64,000 nucleotides of DNA from Sternotherus odoratus (lineage: Eukaryota > Chordata > Testudines > Kinosternidae): assembly GCA_032164245.1 (NCBI GenBank), contig JAVMKO010000003.1, positions 132,282,924-132,346,923 of the forward strand, in the 5' to 3' direction. Position 1 is the stretch's first letter. Each line of letters begins with the position of its first letter. The position numbers and the translations under genes were made by a program. A model generated the notes under the pieces. The model saw only the letters and a list, made by a program, of their open reading frames with translations, made no database searches and was not told the DNA's origin. This document shows positions 48,141 to 59,988 of this stretch, piece by piece.

Positions 48141-50780
48141 AGCCAGATGTAAATGGCTATTTAGCCAAACTGCCATTTTGATCACGTGGAATAAGATCAG
48201 CTAATCAAGAACACTGGAGAAATGCCATGGGCTAAACTTTCCACTTCTTTGCAGCTTGTGTAGTCATTTACACCCGTGGAAAGTGAGTGTAAATTAGGTG
48301 TAAATTGCCATCACCTCTGTGAACAGGGAATTATTTAGTAGCATTTTACACACATGTTGCAGTTATTTCGCAACACGACAGTAGGGAAATCAGGCAACTT
48401 CCACCATCTGACATGCCCATATCACCTCAGTGCGTCCGTTTCAAATTTGAACTGCACAATCAATGGTCTAAAAGAGTTAATGGATATTGACACCGAGCCA
48501 GAAAAGAAAAGAAATCTATGAACAGTTCATAAACGTGAAAAAAATTCAAGTTAATCACTTCTATTTCACAGATGTAGTTCAAAATTGAACCAGTGCTAAT
48601 TTCAAATACTTTTGTGGCTTGAGTTGAATAGTTCACACAGCTATGTTATTCAAATTACACACAGGGCGATTCTTCACTCTGGTCATTTGAAAATTGCCTA
48701 AATTAGTGATCGGCATCCCTTAAAAGTTTAGAAATTCGGTTTGGTTCATTACTTATCCCATCTGTGGGGGCTTCAGGTCCTGATTTTCCATTCCTATACC
48801 TGTTTTATGACTATAATGGAGTTACAGTGGCATGTAACTGGCATAACACAAGGAAGAATTAAGACTATATGTAGTGTGTGTACATCTGAGGGGAGAGTTT
48901 CTGTTATCTTATTACCGAATTCACTCATAGTGATATTATGGGAACTACTGGGTTGTTTGGTTGTTTTGTTTTTTTCAGTCCACTGTAAATTCTGCTGTGG
49001 TAATCATTGCTGGTAAAGCCAGTATCAGGACCTCATTCACCTGACTTCTAGCCTATATTGATATACACACTAGAAAACTGATTGTCTGCCTGTGTAGATA
49101 AGAATATGTATTGTTCTTCCAGTGGGTTCGTGCATTACTCTTTTCTGGCTAATGTGATCTTAGAATCCTTCTCAATAACACAATTTCACCAATCAAACCA
49201 GATGACAAAATATAAATTTTATGGAGTTGTAGTCCTCAGTTCATAACGGTTTGTAAAAGACACGTGGATGAGTGAAGTTTCCTATAGGAAAAACAATATA
49301 AAAATTCATAGACAGCCAAAGCCGTGTTTTGATCTGTTTTGTATGATCGTTCTTTTAGATTTTCTGTAGATTTCATTTACCTTTTTCCTGACAACAATCC
49401 CATGATTCTAGATCTAATTTTTAGGTTAGTAAGTAAACAGTATGTCCCAGAATTATAGAAGATATTTAATGTGGTTAACACTTAGATGACTTATGGCTTT
49501 TTTGCTGTATCTGTGGCAGCTTCTTAATGGTCCTAGGTGGTTCTTATAGAACAATATACCAAAGATTGAAGGAACCTATTGCTTTTATAATACATAGTAA
49601 TTTGACTTACCCAGTGGCTATATAGAGTCATCAATAAAAGTAAAAGGTATTTCATACAAGAGCATTAATTATATTTACCCAAATGCTTTTATATGATTCT
49701 GTTAAACAAATGATTTTGTTCTTCATCTGTGTTATTAATTAGAACAAAAATTGCATGTATAAAATATATTAGTAATATAGCAATTGTATCCAAAGTGTAC
49801 TTGCAAAGTTTCATAACAAGGTTATTACTAACACTTCCTCTGTTACAAAATTGAATGATAACATGGTGACCAGTGAATTAGAAATAACAAGGAAGATAGA
49901 ATTGGGTGCCCTGTTCCTAAAATGCCGATACACCTTTAATTATCCCCTCCAAAGGACATTGAGTTGGATAGGATATATATTACTCAAGGTCAATCTGAAA
50001 ACTCCTTGCAATATACTCAAAACAGAATGACTGTGTTCCTCAATTCCCGACTGTAAACCTTAGTAGTATGCAGCCCACAAATTAGAAATTCCTCAAAAGA
50101 AGCCCAACTACATCTTAGATAAAATTTATTCTCCATGGAAATTTTGTATGAAAAATCAATCAAGGAATTTTGCAGATTCGATAGGCACCTGCTGCTCACT
50201 ACAAATTTAACCCTAGCAGAACATAATACACTCTGCATGATGTCTGAGCCAGCGAGTGCAACTGCTTGCATAATGTCTTGGTTATAAATAACTAGGAGAC
50301 CTGCAGAAAGTTGTTAATGCTGTTAAGAAATAATGTAAAACATTTCTGAACCCACAATTAACTTTTATGATAAATTCATCTGTTTCCATTTATACCAGCA
50401 CTGGAAAATACACAAATTAATGACAGAGGCCACATTGCTAGTAATCTTTTCCTTTTTTGCAACCCTGAACTCCTTTCTCATTGAATTCAATGTGAAGTTC
50501 TACTGAAAAATGAATGGCACAATATAGCCCTTGGAATGGCACTGTCTGGTTGCTGTTTGTTCTGCCCATTTCATAGCATTCGTCATTTACCTTTCAATGG
50601 CCATAAGGTTATAAAGAAACAGAGCTGTGAAAGATTTCCTTTCCAGAGGTGGCACTTGGCTCCACGCCGTACTCCATAGGCAACTGTGTTGTGGTTTTGA
50701 AGTTGTTTCTGATCCAGAGTGAGCTACAGCTTTCGGTTTTTAAAAGACTGCCATTGAAAAGAATGAATAGTATTCCACAA
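48141..50780. other. AT-rich non-coding DNA
   Basis: No gene or repeat is recognised with confidence. Confidence 0.5.
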
Positions 50781-50880
50781 GAATCAGAGAGGTAGCCGTG
50801 TTAGTCTGGAATAGCAGAGGTAACAAAGTCCTGTGGCACCTTAAAGACTTAAAGACCACAGGACTTTGTTACCTCTAGTA
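50781..50880 (+). mobile_element. SINE head fragment with a 21-bp perfect inverted repeat
   Basis: The start AGAGAGGTAGCCGTGTTAGTCTGG followed by CAAAGTCCTGTGGCACCTTA matches a common reptile SINE-like repeat by pattern. Bases 50816-50836 are then repeated as an exact reverse complement at 50856-50876, with a 19-base spacer. The copy thus folds into a strong hairpin, probably made by template switching during reverse transcription or by rearrangement. Confidence 0.75.
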
Positions 50881-51389
50881 TCCCACAGTGATCCCTGGGG
50901 TTGTACCTCCTTGTCCCTTGTCCCAAATTCACTCCAAATGGATTAATTACACTCATGATAATACAGTGGTCAGACAACTAAAGATGTAACCAAATGTGGG
51001 CTGATCTTTCTCTTTTATAAATGTGTTTGCTGTCCTCTTTGGCTGTTTGAAAGAACCACATAAATATATAGGAAACTGACCATTCAGCAGAAAGAGTAAA
51101 ATTGACTACACATAAAGTACTGTCATGTTGAACAGAAAACAACCTGAAAATTTTTTCTTTAATTTCTTTTATTTACTGTAATCCAAGAAGTTACATGTAA
51201 AATAAGTGGGTTAAAAAAAGCAGTTATGAGTGTGCATTTCTCATGAAGTGAAATTAAAAAGGTCTTTTGAAACACAAGGATAGTATCAATAGATCTTAAC
51301 TAGTCATATATAAATTGGAACATACTAACTAAGAAGCAGTTCAGGCAACACATTTGTAGACATGGTACATACCTGCGTCTTTGCATTGC

Positions 51390-52499
51390 ACTGTATTTGT
51401 ACAGTGCTTTAATGCACAAGGCATTTCAAAGACAAATGGAAATGACAGGTCTCTGCCTAGAGGATCTTGCAGTCTAAATCAAAGTTAACAAAGCAAGTGG
51501 TGACAATAAACAAAAGGTGGGTAAAAGGGCATGAGAGAAAGATGATTGTAACAACAGAAGATCACGCGATGTACTTGTTGTTACGTAAACAGATGTTTAC
51601 AGCCTCTAGATGTTTTTTCAAAAATAGCTTACTCTATTAAAATTTGGGGACAGTGTGGAAGTCAGCAAAGGAAGCTAACTGGAAGAGGGGAGTTTTGAGG
51701 AGGGATTTGAAGGAGAGGAGAAGGTTGCATGGGGTAAAGAGGATGTCCCAGGAATTGAGGTCAGCTAAGAAAGGACATGGAGTTCTTCATGGGTGAAGGA
51801 GGTGATGTGTTGAGGAGACCTAAACCAGCTGAGAAGAATGCCAGAGCTCAAGAGCAGAGAACAACTAGAGGTGAGATGTAGTTTGGGGTGCACATGTCCA
51901 AAGTCTCAAAGGTGAAGATGTGAGTTTTGAACATGACACAGAAGATGAAAAGTCAATGCAGGATATAGGCATAGATCTTGCTTGGCATGAATAAATTTTC
52001 ATATAGCATGATTTGAGCGTCAGATTAAACTGTACACAAAGGTGTGACAGGCTGAGTGCTGAAGACTGTGTTTTCCATGAAATAAGTGGAAAGCCCCTGA
52101 AATGATAGGCTTGAAACATAGGTAAGGTGAGGACGTAAGCAATTAGACCGTACATGATCTGCAAAGTGATTGATCCTTACATGATCCATATCATGTCCAG
52201 ACCAATAAGATTCAAGAAGTAGCTAGCAAAACCTGAATATAAATGGTGTAGTTTATGAAATGGTTTGGAATTATAGTATTGTCCTATACCTAAACCTCCA
52301 GCATCTGGGGTTGGCTAGCATGGACATAGAACATTTACATGCCTAATAAAGTAAACTAAGTGATAAGCTGGAGTTCAACTGAGTTTTTGGGTTCCAGAGA
52401 ACTGGATGAAGTTTTCTCCCAGAACTGGTCTAGGCATTCTGGATAAGCTAAGTGGAAAAGGCGCAGGAGGGAATCCCAACACCAAGATTTCATGAAAGG
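51390..52499. other. Possible old LINE-like repeat, first part
   Basis: GTACAGTGCTTTAATGCAC, CTAGAGGATCTTGCAGTC and GGAGGGATTTGAAGGAGAGG-type words are typical of ancient vertebrate LINE 3' regions. The stretch may continue after the LTR at 52504-52995 into 53000-53270. Family and boundaries are uncertain. Confidence 0.35.
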
Positions 52500-52503
52500 G
52501 GTG

Positions 52504-52995
52504 TGTAGCAGACAGCTGACTCAGCGCCTGCTGAGTCAGCCCCTGCTCCCTCCTTACCCCTGCAAAAGCCAAAAGCTTCTGCAAGCCCAGCTGGCTGAGG
52601 CAGGCTAATCAGCCACCTGGCTGTAGCTCTGGGCTGCAGAGGGCTTAATGGGCTCCACCTGGCAGCCTCCACAGGATAGAAGGCCTGCTAGGGAGGAAGC
52701 CAGGGTGGTTGTGGTGGTGGGAGATAGAGAGAGGGAGGAAGGAGAAGGAGAAAGAGATGGAGAGATAGAGAAGGGGCAGGGGAGTAAGCTAGCTGAGGCA
52801 GAAAGCCTGCAGGAGCTAGCTAACCCTGAGGCCAGCCAGAGACTGTGGGCTGAGCCTAAACCTGGACTTGTGTAGATAACTGTATATAGGTGGTGGGGGT
52901 TTTGCACTGCTTGTGACTCAATAAAAGACACTGGTGAAGCCAAAAAGCAGTCTCCTGCCTGTAGTTTGAAGAGGGCTGTCAGAGGCCCGCTTATA
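52504..52995 (+). mobile_element. Solo LTR, family A copy 3 (diverged)
   Basis: It starts TGTAGCAGAC and ends GCCCGCTTATA, with a perfect 4-bp target duplication GGTG (52500-52503 and 52996-52999). The end TTATA is a C-to-T variant of the CTACA seen in copies 1 and 2. Shared blocks are GGCTAATCAGCCACCTGG, CTCCACCTGGCAGCCTCC, GGTGGTGGGGGTTTTGCACTG, the polyA signal CAATAAAAG (about 52919) and CAGTCTCCTGCCTGTAG. It is longer and more diverged than the others, so it represents another subfamily. Confidence 0.82.
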
Positions 52996-53099
52996 GGTGA
53001 TATGAATGATTGAGAGATAAAGCAGATGACATTATAGCTGCATGTTGACTAGAATTGAGAGGTAAAATGTGCGAGTCAAAGAGGTAAGAGAGCAGGACT

Positions 53100-53270
53100 C
53101 TATTATTTATTTGTAATATGATTGTACCTAGGAACCCCAATAAAGGATCAGGACCCAATTGTCCTAGGTATAGTACAGACACATAACAAAGAGGACAGTC
53201 CCTGTCCCAAAATCTCACAATCTACACGAAACAGAATGCAATAGGAGGACAAAACAAGCAAAATGGGAGG
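53100..53270. repeat. Old interspersed repeat fragment
   Basis: CCTAGGAACCCCAATAAAGG, GTCCTAGGTATAGTACAGAC and GGACAGTCCCTGTCCC followed by AATCTCACAATCTAC match a widespread vertebrate repeat pattern I can place only as an ancient LINE-like or DNA repeat. Boundaries are approximate. Confidence 0.5.
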
Positions 53271-53369
53271 ACTATGGAAATCCTCAATCTTGCATTAAGT
53301 AACCTCGAAGATGTGGCTCCAAGCACCAGTGAAGGAAGCAGGTGCTGGCGGGCGGCGCACCGTCCATTA

Positions 53370-53640
53370 TTGGGGAGGGAATTCCAATTATTTCTTCAGC
53401 AGCATTTCGGTGACAGGTCTCTCCCTCGCTCTTCATCCTTCAGTGGCATTTTGGCGGTGGGTCCCTTTCTCGCTCTTCATATTTCAGCGGTAGGTCCCTG
53501 TCCCTCTCTCTCTCTCTCTCCTCTCTCTTCGTTTGGTGGCAGCTCTCGTGGCATGGCTTGCGGATTTTCTTTTTGTTTGTTTGTTTGTTTTTCTTTGCTG
53601 CTTGGGGCCGCAAAAAAGCTGGAACCAGCCCTGATGTAGA
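53370..53640. repeat. Interspersed repeat with internal 44-bp direct repeats
   Basis: Two 44-base units beginning TTCAG-GGCATTT-GG (about 53396 and 53440) are followed by a partial third at about 53484. They share CTCGCTCTTCAT. A (CT)n run and a (TTTG)n run follow, then GGGGCCGCAAAAAAGCTGG and AACCAGCCCTGATG, words found in a common turtle repeat. Confidence 0.55.
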
Positions 53641-54330
53641 GGCCTGAGTGAGTCTTAGGGGGGAAAAAAGAAAAAAAAAAGTAAGGAAACTACCAAAGAT
53701 GTAAACAGTTCTATAAGCATTTGTGTGCAGATTGTCACGAAACGTACGCACTTCTGACCAGAACATGGTGGGAAACTGAAGTGATTCAGAAACACTGTAA
53801 AGAGAAATGGGGATATGTTAAGGCAAGTTGCAGGTAGCCGAACCAAGTATGTATACTACTGAGAAATAAATACACTTTAGGAGAAGTGGAAAAAACAATG
53901 CAGTTAGCCATAGAAATACAGGACACAATGAAAGACAAGCGGAGATTTACAAAACATATAAATCATAAGGCCATTGCTGCAAGAGAGAGAGACCACTCTA
54001 AAATTGAAGGGTGATCAAGAAAACCAACTTGAAAATGAAAAGAAAATTGCAAAGAAAAACTGATTTTATAAATATATGACAAGCAAGAGGCCGCTTGGAG
54101 ATTGAGGCCTGTAAAGAAATAATGAAGAGAACTTGACAACAGCAAAGTTAGATATTGCTGGATATTAACATAATTTTTATTTTAGTGTTCACCATGCAAC
54201 GCAAGATAAACCTGTTAGAAACAGAGAGGCATTGGTGAAGTATGTGAAAAATAAGGGTGATAACAGAACAGGTCAATGAGAATTAGAGCAATTCGAAACA
54301 AAGAGAAGCCCAGGACTAAATCTCAAAAAT
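53641..54330. other. Non-coding DNA
   Basis: A-rich with a poly-A patch at about 53665-53680. No gene is seen. Confidence 0.45.
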
Positions 54331-54425
54331 ACAAAAGCGACAAAGAGTCCTGTGGCACCTTATAGACTAACAGACGTATTTGACCATAAGCTTCCATGGG
54401 TGAATACCCACTTCATCAGATGAAT
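54331..54425 (+). mobile_element. SINE fragment (same type as 50781)
   Basis: GAGTCCTGTGGCACCTTATA, GACTAACAGACGTATTTG and CATAAGCTTCCATGGGTGAA followed by CCACTTCATCAGATG match the middle and tail of the SINE-like repeat whose head is seen at 50781. The head is absent here. Confidence 0.75.
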
Positions 54426-54830
54426 CAGATGGAAAAATACAGATGATCTGTTAGAGGTTTTAGTTTCCACTAGGAAATGGGAATGTTATTTTGAGAGTAG
54501 AAAAGAGAGAGAGATGTCATCCATATTTTAAATGGACAAAACAGACTGGCCTCCATATGGGTCAGGGAACCACTAGTGAGAGATGAAATGGACAGCTGCT
54601 AACTGGTTAGAGGCTTTTAACATAGATTTACAAAGATCATGTTTAATGTGAAAGTTGGCTATGCCTGGCCATATTGATATCACTCCTAGTATATTCAGGT
54701 CCCCATAATTATTTGTTGTTGTTCACCTTAGGAGAAAAACACCAACCTTTCTCTATATATGTATAAAAGGCTCACAAGCAAGAGGTATGAGATATCACTG
54801 AGTCTGAGCCTGATGAGATATCCCTGAGAC

Positions 54831-54861
<31 letters not shown>

Positions 54862-57000
54862 TGAGTCATCAGAGGCAATTACCTGCAGGTCTTATGATAG
54901 ATTTCATGCCATTCAACCAGGCTTCAGCCAATCCCCAGGTGGAAACAACATCTGTGATCCAGTTGGGATCACTTGGGACCCACCCAAGTGATCCCAAAGC
55001 AGGTATATAGGTTCCTAAGGGAAGCAGTCTTTGCTGAATCTCACTGCCTGCCTGGGAACACTCTCTTTGCTAATAGTTTCCAGACTACTCCTGCATCCAC
55101 ACTAGTCAGCCCCTGCTCCAGCCTGTGTCTGTTCCTACCTCAACCGGCTCACTGAGGACTCTGACCATGGGCAACAGGAACAAATCCCAACAAATCAGAT
55201 AGTAAGACTACACACTAGCACAGGAGGAGGGGGCCTGTAGGAAGAATTAATATATAGGAAAGTGTCACTTCCCATAAGGCAGGCACCTGGACTTTTTGGG
55301 AGAACACAGAGACCAGCTTTTCCCCCCAGCAGCCAGCTAGGCAGTGGAGAAAAAGCTCAAGAAAACATAGATTCTGACTTGTAAAGTAAGTGACTGCTAC
55401 CAGCTTTTGTCATTAAGATGTCCAGCCCTTGCCAGCAAGGCTTTGTGTGCAGTATTTGCCTAAATGAGGATCAAAGAAACAATTTTCTTGTGGGTCACAA
55501 CAGACAGAACCTTAAACTCATCAGCTCGGTGTCTGGCAACGAGGCCCCCTTTGAGCTAAACAGTGTACTACCAGCTTGAGGTTATCCAAGTGTCTAGAAA
55601 TATCCAGGTGGCTAAACACAGACCTTGAGCTTCGTACATGGCTAGAAAGGCTGCTTGATACCTTTTATCACAGATGTTGTTTCCAATTTTTGGCCTAAAT
55701 TCTTACCATCAATTGTGCGCTAAGCATGAATTAAAGTCAGGGAACTTAATTATGGGGGCCCTATTTAAAGACTACTTGTATTCCATGTACACTTTTATTT
55801 ATACATATATGTGTGTGTTATATGAAATAGCTGAGCATTGTATTTTCCTTCAGCAACATAAGCAAAGTTGCTATTTGCCACCACAGGCTTCGTAGTGCAG
55901 AGTGTGACCCTCTGCCAGCACGAGGCAGGGGGCAGAATAAGCTGCAAAGAAAAGAGGTAGCCAGTGAGAGAGAAGGAAAAATGTTTGTTCATTCATAGTA
56001 AACTTGGGCAATATTCTAAGAAGTCAGGTGGGGAAATTAGAGCTGTGTCTGGCAGGTAACCAATACTGCTACAGATACCTGCAGACGTTGTCCTTGGCAA
56101 TGTTCAAAGACTGTAATCTGTATACAAGAACATTCTTAGTACATTAAGAACCAAAATATATTCCTTAAACATCAGGTAATGCATGCCTTTTTAATCAATA
56201 TTTTTGAACAGCTATATAGTGTATTGTCAGCTATTTCATTTGAGCTCCTCAGAACCCATCTTAGATTGTCACAGGATACTATTAAAATGTCAGAGGTTAT
56301 ACTGCACCGTGACTTCTTTCTAGAAGATTCCCTTTCAAGACTCCAAATCCCTGGAACCAGGAAGTTTCTTGTTTTACCTTTCTATGAAGTAAGAAAAATG
56401 GGACAACAGGAGAGAACTTCTTCCATCTCTGTAACAGTCAGGAGAGAGACATTTTCCTTGCAGAGCTACCACTGGCTGAGGTAGACAGACAAACAGAAGT
56501 CCAGGTTAATGCTCTTGTGTATCCAGGACTGGTGAACTGAATCTGTTTGCATCAAAAATGATTTGGCTGAATCAGATACTACCTATATTGAGCAGAGTGT
56601 TTAGGAAAATAATCTCCAGAACTCTAAGCTTCAGGACACTATTGAAACAAATGATTTAGTAATGAAAATAGTTTGACACTTTTGACTATTGATAGAATTT
56701 GGGGTTAAATAGATGAGGATAAAAATAGCAAGGTCTATAAATCTGCATGTTTCAGAACATAAGCTGATCACCAATTGGATCAGAAGGGAAAATTTTGGTG
56801 CATATTTGAATATTGACTAATTTTCCAGATGAATTCAGGGCTTTGTTTAGTCTTCCTCTGAGGTATTCTGTTGGCAAGTACTAGAAGCACAATTATAGAC
56901 TAGATGAATTGTTAATCTATTCCACAATGTCATGTCCTCCGTTACAAGTATTTTGGAAATTAATGGAATTCCTTTTTTAATTGAAAACCTGTATTCATAA
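54426..57000. other. Non-coding DNA with one (GT)n run
   Basis: No exon is supported. The only clear structure is the GT repeat at about 54834. Duplicated words such as GATCACTTGGGAC and GTGATCCC near 54955-55000 are small local repeats. Confidence 0.45.
54834..54861 (+). repeat. (GT)n microsatellite
   Basis: About fourteen uninterrupted GT repeats. Confidence 0.95.
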
Positions 57001-57275
57001 AAACATAAACATAACGTAAGAACGGCCATACTGGGTCAGACCAAAGGTCCATCTAGCTCAGTATTCAGTCTTCCGACAGTAGCCAACGCCAGATGCCCCA
57101 AGAGGGAATGAACAGAACAGGTAATCATCCCTTGTCGCCCATTCCCAGCTTCTGGCAAACTGAGACTAGGGACACGTTCCCAGCCCATTCTGGCTAATAG
57201 CCAGTGATGGACCTATTCTCCATGAATTTATCTAGTTATTTTTGAACCGTTATAGTCTTGGCCTTCATAACATGG
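57001..57275 (-). mobile_element. CR1 LINE 3' UTR fragment
   Basis: On the plus strand it reads GTAAGAACGGCCATACTGGG, CAGACCAAAGGTCCATCTAG, CCAGATGCCCCAAGAGGGAA and CTATTCTCCATGAATTTATC, the reverse complement of the CR1 3' end seen at 12740-12930. It is only the last few hundred bases, so it is heavily 5'-truncated. Confidence 0.92.
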
Positions 57276-58289
57276 GGGACTGTACATAGTAGTCAGTGCT
57301 TTGGTCAGAGCAGCTTCACATGTGTTTCCACATATATGTACAGACCATTCTCTACCCACTTGAACACACCTGGCTATAGCCTTCTGCACTGTAAGTCACA
57401 GAGGATTTCTTCTAGTGTGTTTTATTGTTTGTTTGTTTTTCAAGACAGAATCCAGGTAACTGGGTCCTGTTCTGTGTTTACACTCTTGGCTCAGTTTTCT
57501 CTCTTGTGCATATATATTCACTTCCAGACAAAATTTACCCACTACTGTTTTCACACAGCCCTCATAATCACTCTGACAGCATACACCAAATATTTTATTG
57601 GCTACCTTCTTCATGGAGAATTTTCCCTTCTCTTTAGTGCAGTTCATCTTCCACTTATGAGTTCATGATCTGAATCCCAGGAATTAACTTGGTTGGCCTT
57701 ATTATATCACAGAGGAAAACACAAAGCCCAGTTAAAAATATCAAGTAAAAGAAGTAAAGTTACTGAAAAATAATAAGTATACCTGGGTTTCCAATTCTAT
57801 TTATTGCATTTAGGAACTCTGGCATTTAAGTGTGCACATCAGACCGTCAGTAAATTCAAGCAATAGAAATAAAAGCTCTGCTCCTTAATAAGATCAGTAC
57901 TTCAATTTAATGGCTGCCTTTTGTCTAATCTAAATGCAGGATTCTACCAGGTATGAATAAATGTTGTTATTAATTAAAGATTTCTGCTGATACTCTTACA
58001 GCAAATGCACTCTTACCATATTTTACTATTATATTAAAATAAAATATGTAAGCTACTTGCAGTTAACAGCCAGTGACTCTTTATTAATAGAGTGAGAAAG
58101 GAAGGGTTTTAATAATAAATAAATAAATAAATAAATACATTGCCTGGCATTTGCATTTGCAAGTTATTTATAAATAAATGTTCAACACTTTCTTTGCATT
58201 TTGCTAGACTGTAAATTATCTTGTTTTATTTAACACTGTTGTTGTTTTTCCATGTTTGTAATCCACAATAACTATGTGGCCACACTGAT
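57276..58289. other. Non-coding DNA
   Basis: No exon is supported; the 136-codon frame at 57258-57668 begins in CR1 3' UTR and has no domain. The (AAAT)n repeat lies at 58111. Confidence 0.45.
58111..58137 (+). repeat. (AAAT)n microsatellite
   Basis: About six AAAT units after an AAT start. Confidence 0.93.
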
Positions 58290-58560
58290 TCTAGTAATAA
58301 ATGGAGACGCGAGAAATCGATCGCTTGCGGTGCCCTCGTCGACTCTGTAACTCCAGCTTGCCGGGAGGCGCAAGCTGGAGTTGATGGGGGAGTGCGCTGC
58401 CGACCACCGCTGCCATGAGGACGAGTGGTAAGTCGGCTGCAGATACGCAAACTTCAGCTACGTGATTCACGTAGCTGAAGTTGCGTATCTGCAGTCGATC
58501 TCCCTCCTTTCCCCCCCCCCCCCATAGCGAAGACCAGCCCTACTAGGATATGTCTAGACT
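58290..58560. mobile_element. GC-rich hairpin-forming MITE-like element
   Basis: An abrupt CpG-rich island of about 270 bases in AT-rich DNA. It has two hairpins: arms 58349-58360/58371-58382 (12 bp, 10-base loop), and arms 58437-58465/58467-58494 (28 paired bases, one bulged A). A C-run lies at about 58512-58524. It ends with CTAGGATATGTCTAGACTG, close to the GTCTAGAC/GTCTACAC ends of turtle MITEs. The left end is not defined, so the copy may be truncated. Confidence 0.6.
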
Positions 58561-59229
58561 GAAAGTGAAACTCTGAGGAGGGAGTAAAGGGGCTCATAAG
58601 TGTGCCAAACTGCTGCGATGGAAGTGGAGAGGAACCTGAGGAGTAGCATGAAAGGGAAAGCCCTCTGTGTGCGGATTCCCCAGCACCAGTGGGATTTCTC
58701 TTTGGAGCTTGGGGCATCTACACAAACCTCATCCCTCCACAGGAATGATGAATCCCTTCTCTTTTTCTTTTGTAGGATGGGGCATTTCACTTCTTACACA
58801 CACCTGCAATTTCCAATGCAAATAGAAGCTGTGTATAGGCAGAACTGGGGCACATATATAATCTGAAGCATGTGGCTTCACTTCTATTCTGTACAGGCTT
58901 TTATACTGTGCTCAGGGGCAGATTAATTGCTCCTGGGGCCCTAAGCACAGCCAAGTAATGGGCCCCCCTTTCAACTCTCACCCCCATTCACAACCCAGCT
59001 TTTACTCGCAAAGTGACAAAGCTGCTACCCAAACACAGTTCAGATGAGAGGGACAAGAACAAGGCTCACAATAAGTTAAATTTAATATGGGTTGAAAACT
59101 TGAAAGTGGACACTTGATAAAAACTTGTCATAATGTATTTATTAATTTATAAAAATTATAATGATTTATTCATTTTTATTTACTAACTTCCTCCTTGATT
59201 TTTGGAGAGCAAAATCTTTAATTATATCT

Positions 59230-59956
59230 TTAAATGTCAGTTCTCTGACTAAATCTGCCTCTATACTTAAGAGCCAAATCATCCAGCCTGTCTTGGACCA
59301 TCCTTGTTTTATTAGGGTTTTTAATACCCCTTAACCTTGAAAATGAGCGCTCTGCTGTACAATTTGTGACCACTGAAGTCAAAAAGATGTGAAAACCAAT
59401 GTCTACATTTGGAAATACTGACACAATTTTGTCATCCACAATTACTTGATAAAGTTCAGCAGGAGAAAATGTACTTTTGCTAGTGTTAATAAACTTGTGA
59501 CGCACATAAGAATGAAACTGCTGACGCTCAGTAGAAAGATTAGTGTCCAAATCCTCTGGGTAGGCCTCAGCTAGCTTTTGGGAACACTGAGTGCATCTTT
59601 CTTTTTCAGCAGATGAAATTATGTTATCTGGGACATCACTTAAGAAAGAAAATTTGTGTGCAACATCAACATATATTTCTCCCCTTCTTCTCATTTGGGT
59701 TTCCAATTGATCAATGATTGTTATAGGTGGCAATGCGGAATTTTTCTCTAGGGGTCAGCTCTACTTCTGGTGCATTTCCATCATTGGGTAGCGTCTTTCT
59801 AATATGTTTGCGAGTGTGAGATGTTTTGTAATCACTCCCCTCTGGTAGCATTTGTTTTGAAAGCTTCTCAGTTCTTTCAAAATCATCTCGCTTAGCTCGC
59901 AGTTTTTCAGGTAAGGACATGTATAAATCTGCACAGGTCTTTAAGACCACATCCAC
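59230..59956 (-). pseudogene. hAT transposase C-terminal remnant, frameshifted
   Basis: Two overlapping minus-strand frames, 59956-59711 and 59733-59230, together give the end of a hAT-family transposase. The upstream frame has LPEKLRAKRDDFERTEKL and TPREKFRIATY; the downstream frame has IDQLETQMRRRGEIYVDVAH, then SVVTNCTAERSFSRLRGIK and NKTRMVQDRLDDLALKYRG. The ERSFSRL-IK-RM-DRL-LA pattern is the hAT C-terminal dimerisation region, and the whole resembles ZMYM-type hAT-derived proteins. A frameshift at about 59720 separates the two. With no N-terminus and a shifted frame it cannot make an active transposase. It lies inside the element at 58913-60117. Confidence 0.9.
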
Positions 59957-59988
59957 TTTTTGCAGAGCTTGACTTTTTGCAGAGCTTG
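59955..59988. repeat. Tandem duplication of a 17-bp unit
   Basis: Two exact copies of ACTTTTTGCAGAGCTTG adjoin at 59955-59971 and 59972-59988, at the upstream edge of the transposase remnant. Confidence 0.9.

Noticed and set aside
59230..59956. Possible domesticated transposase gene
   Set aside because: The frame is shifted, the N-terminal two thirds are missing, and it is enclosed by transposon ends with an intact target duplication, so it is a dead transposon copy.
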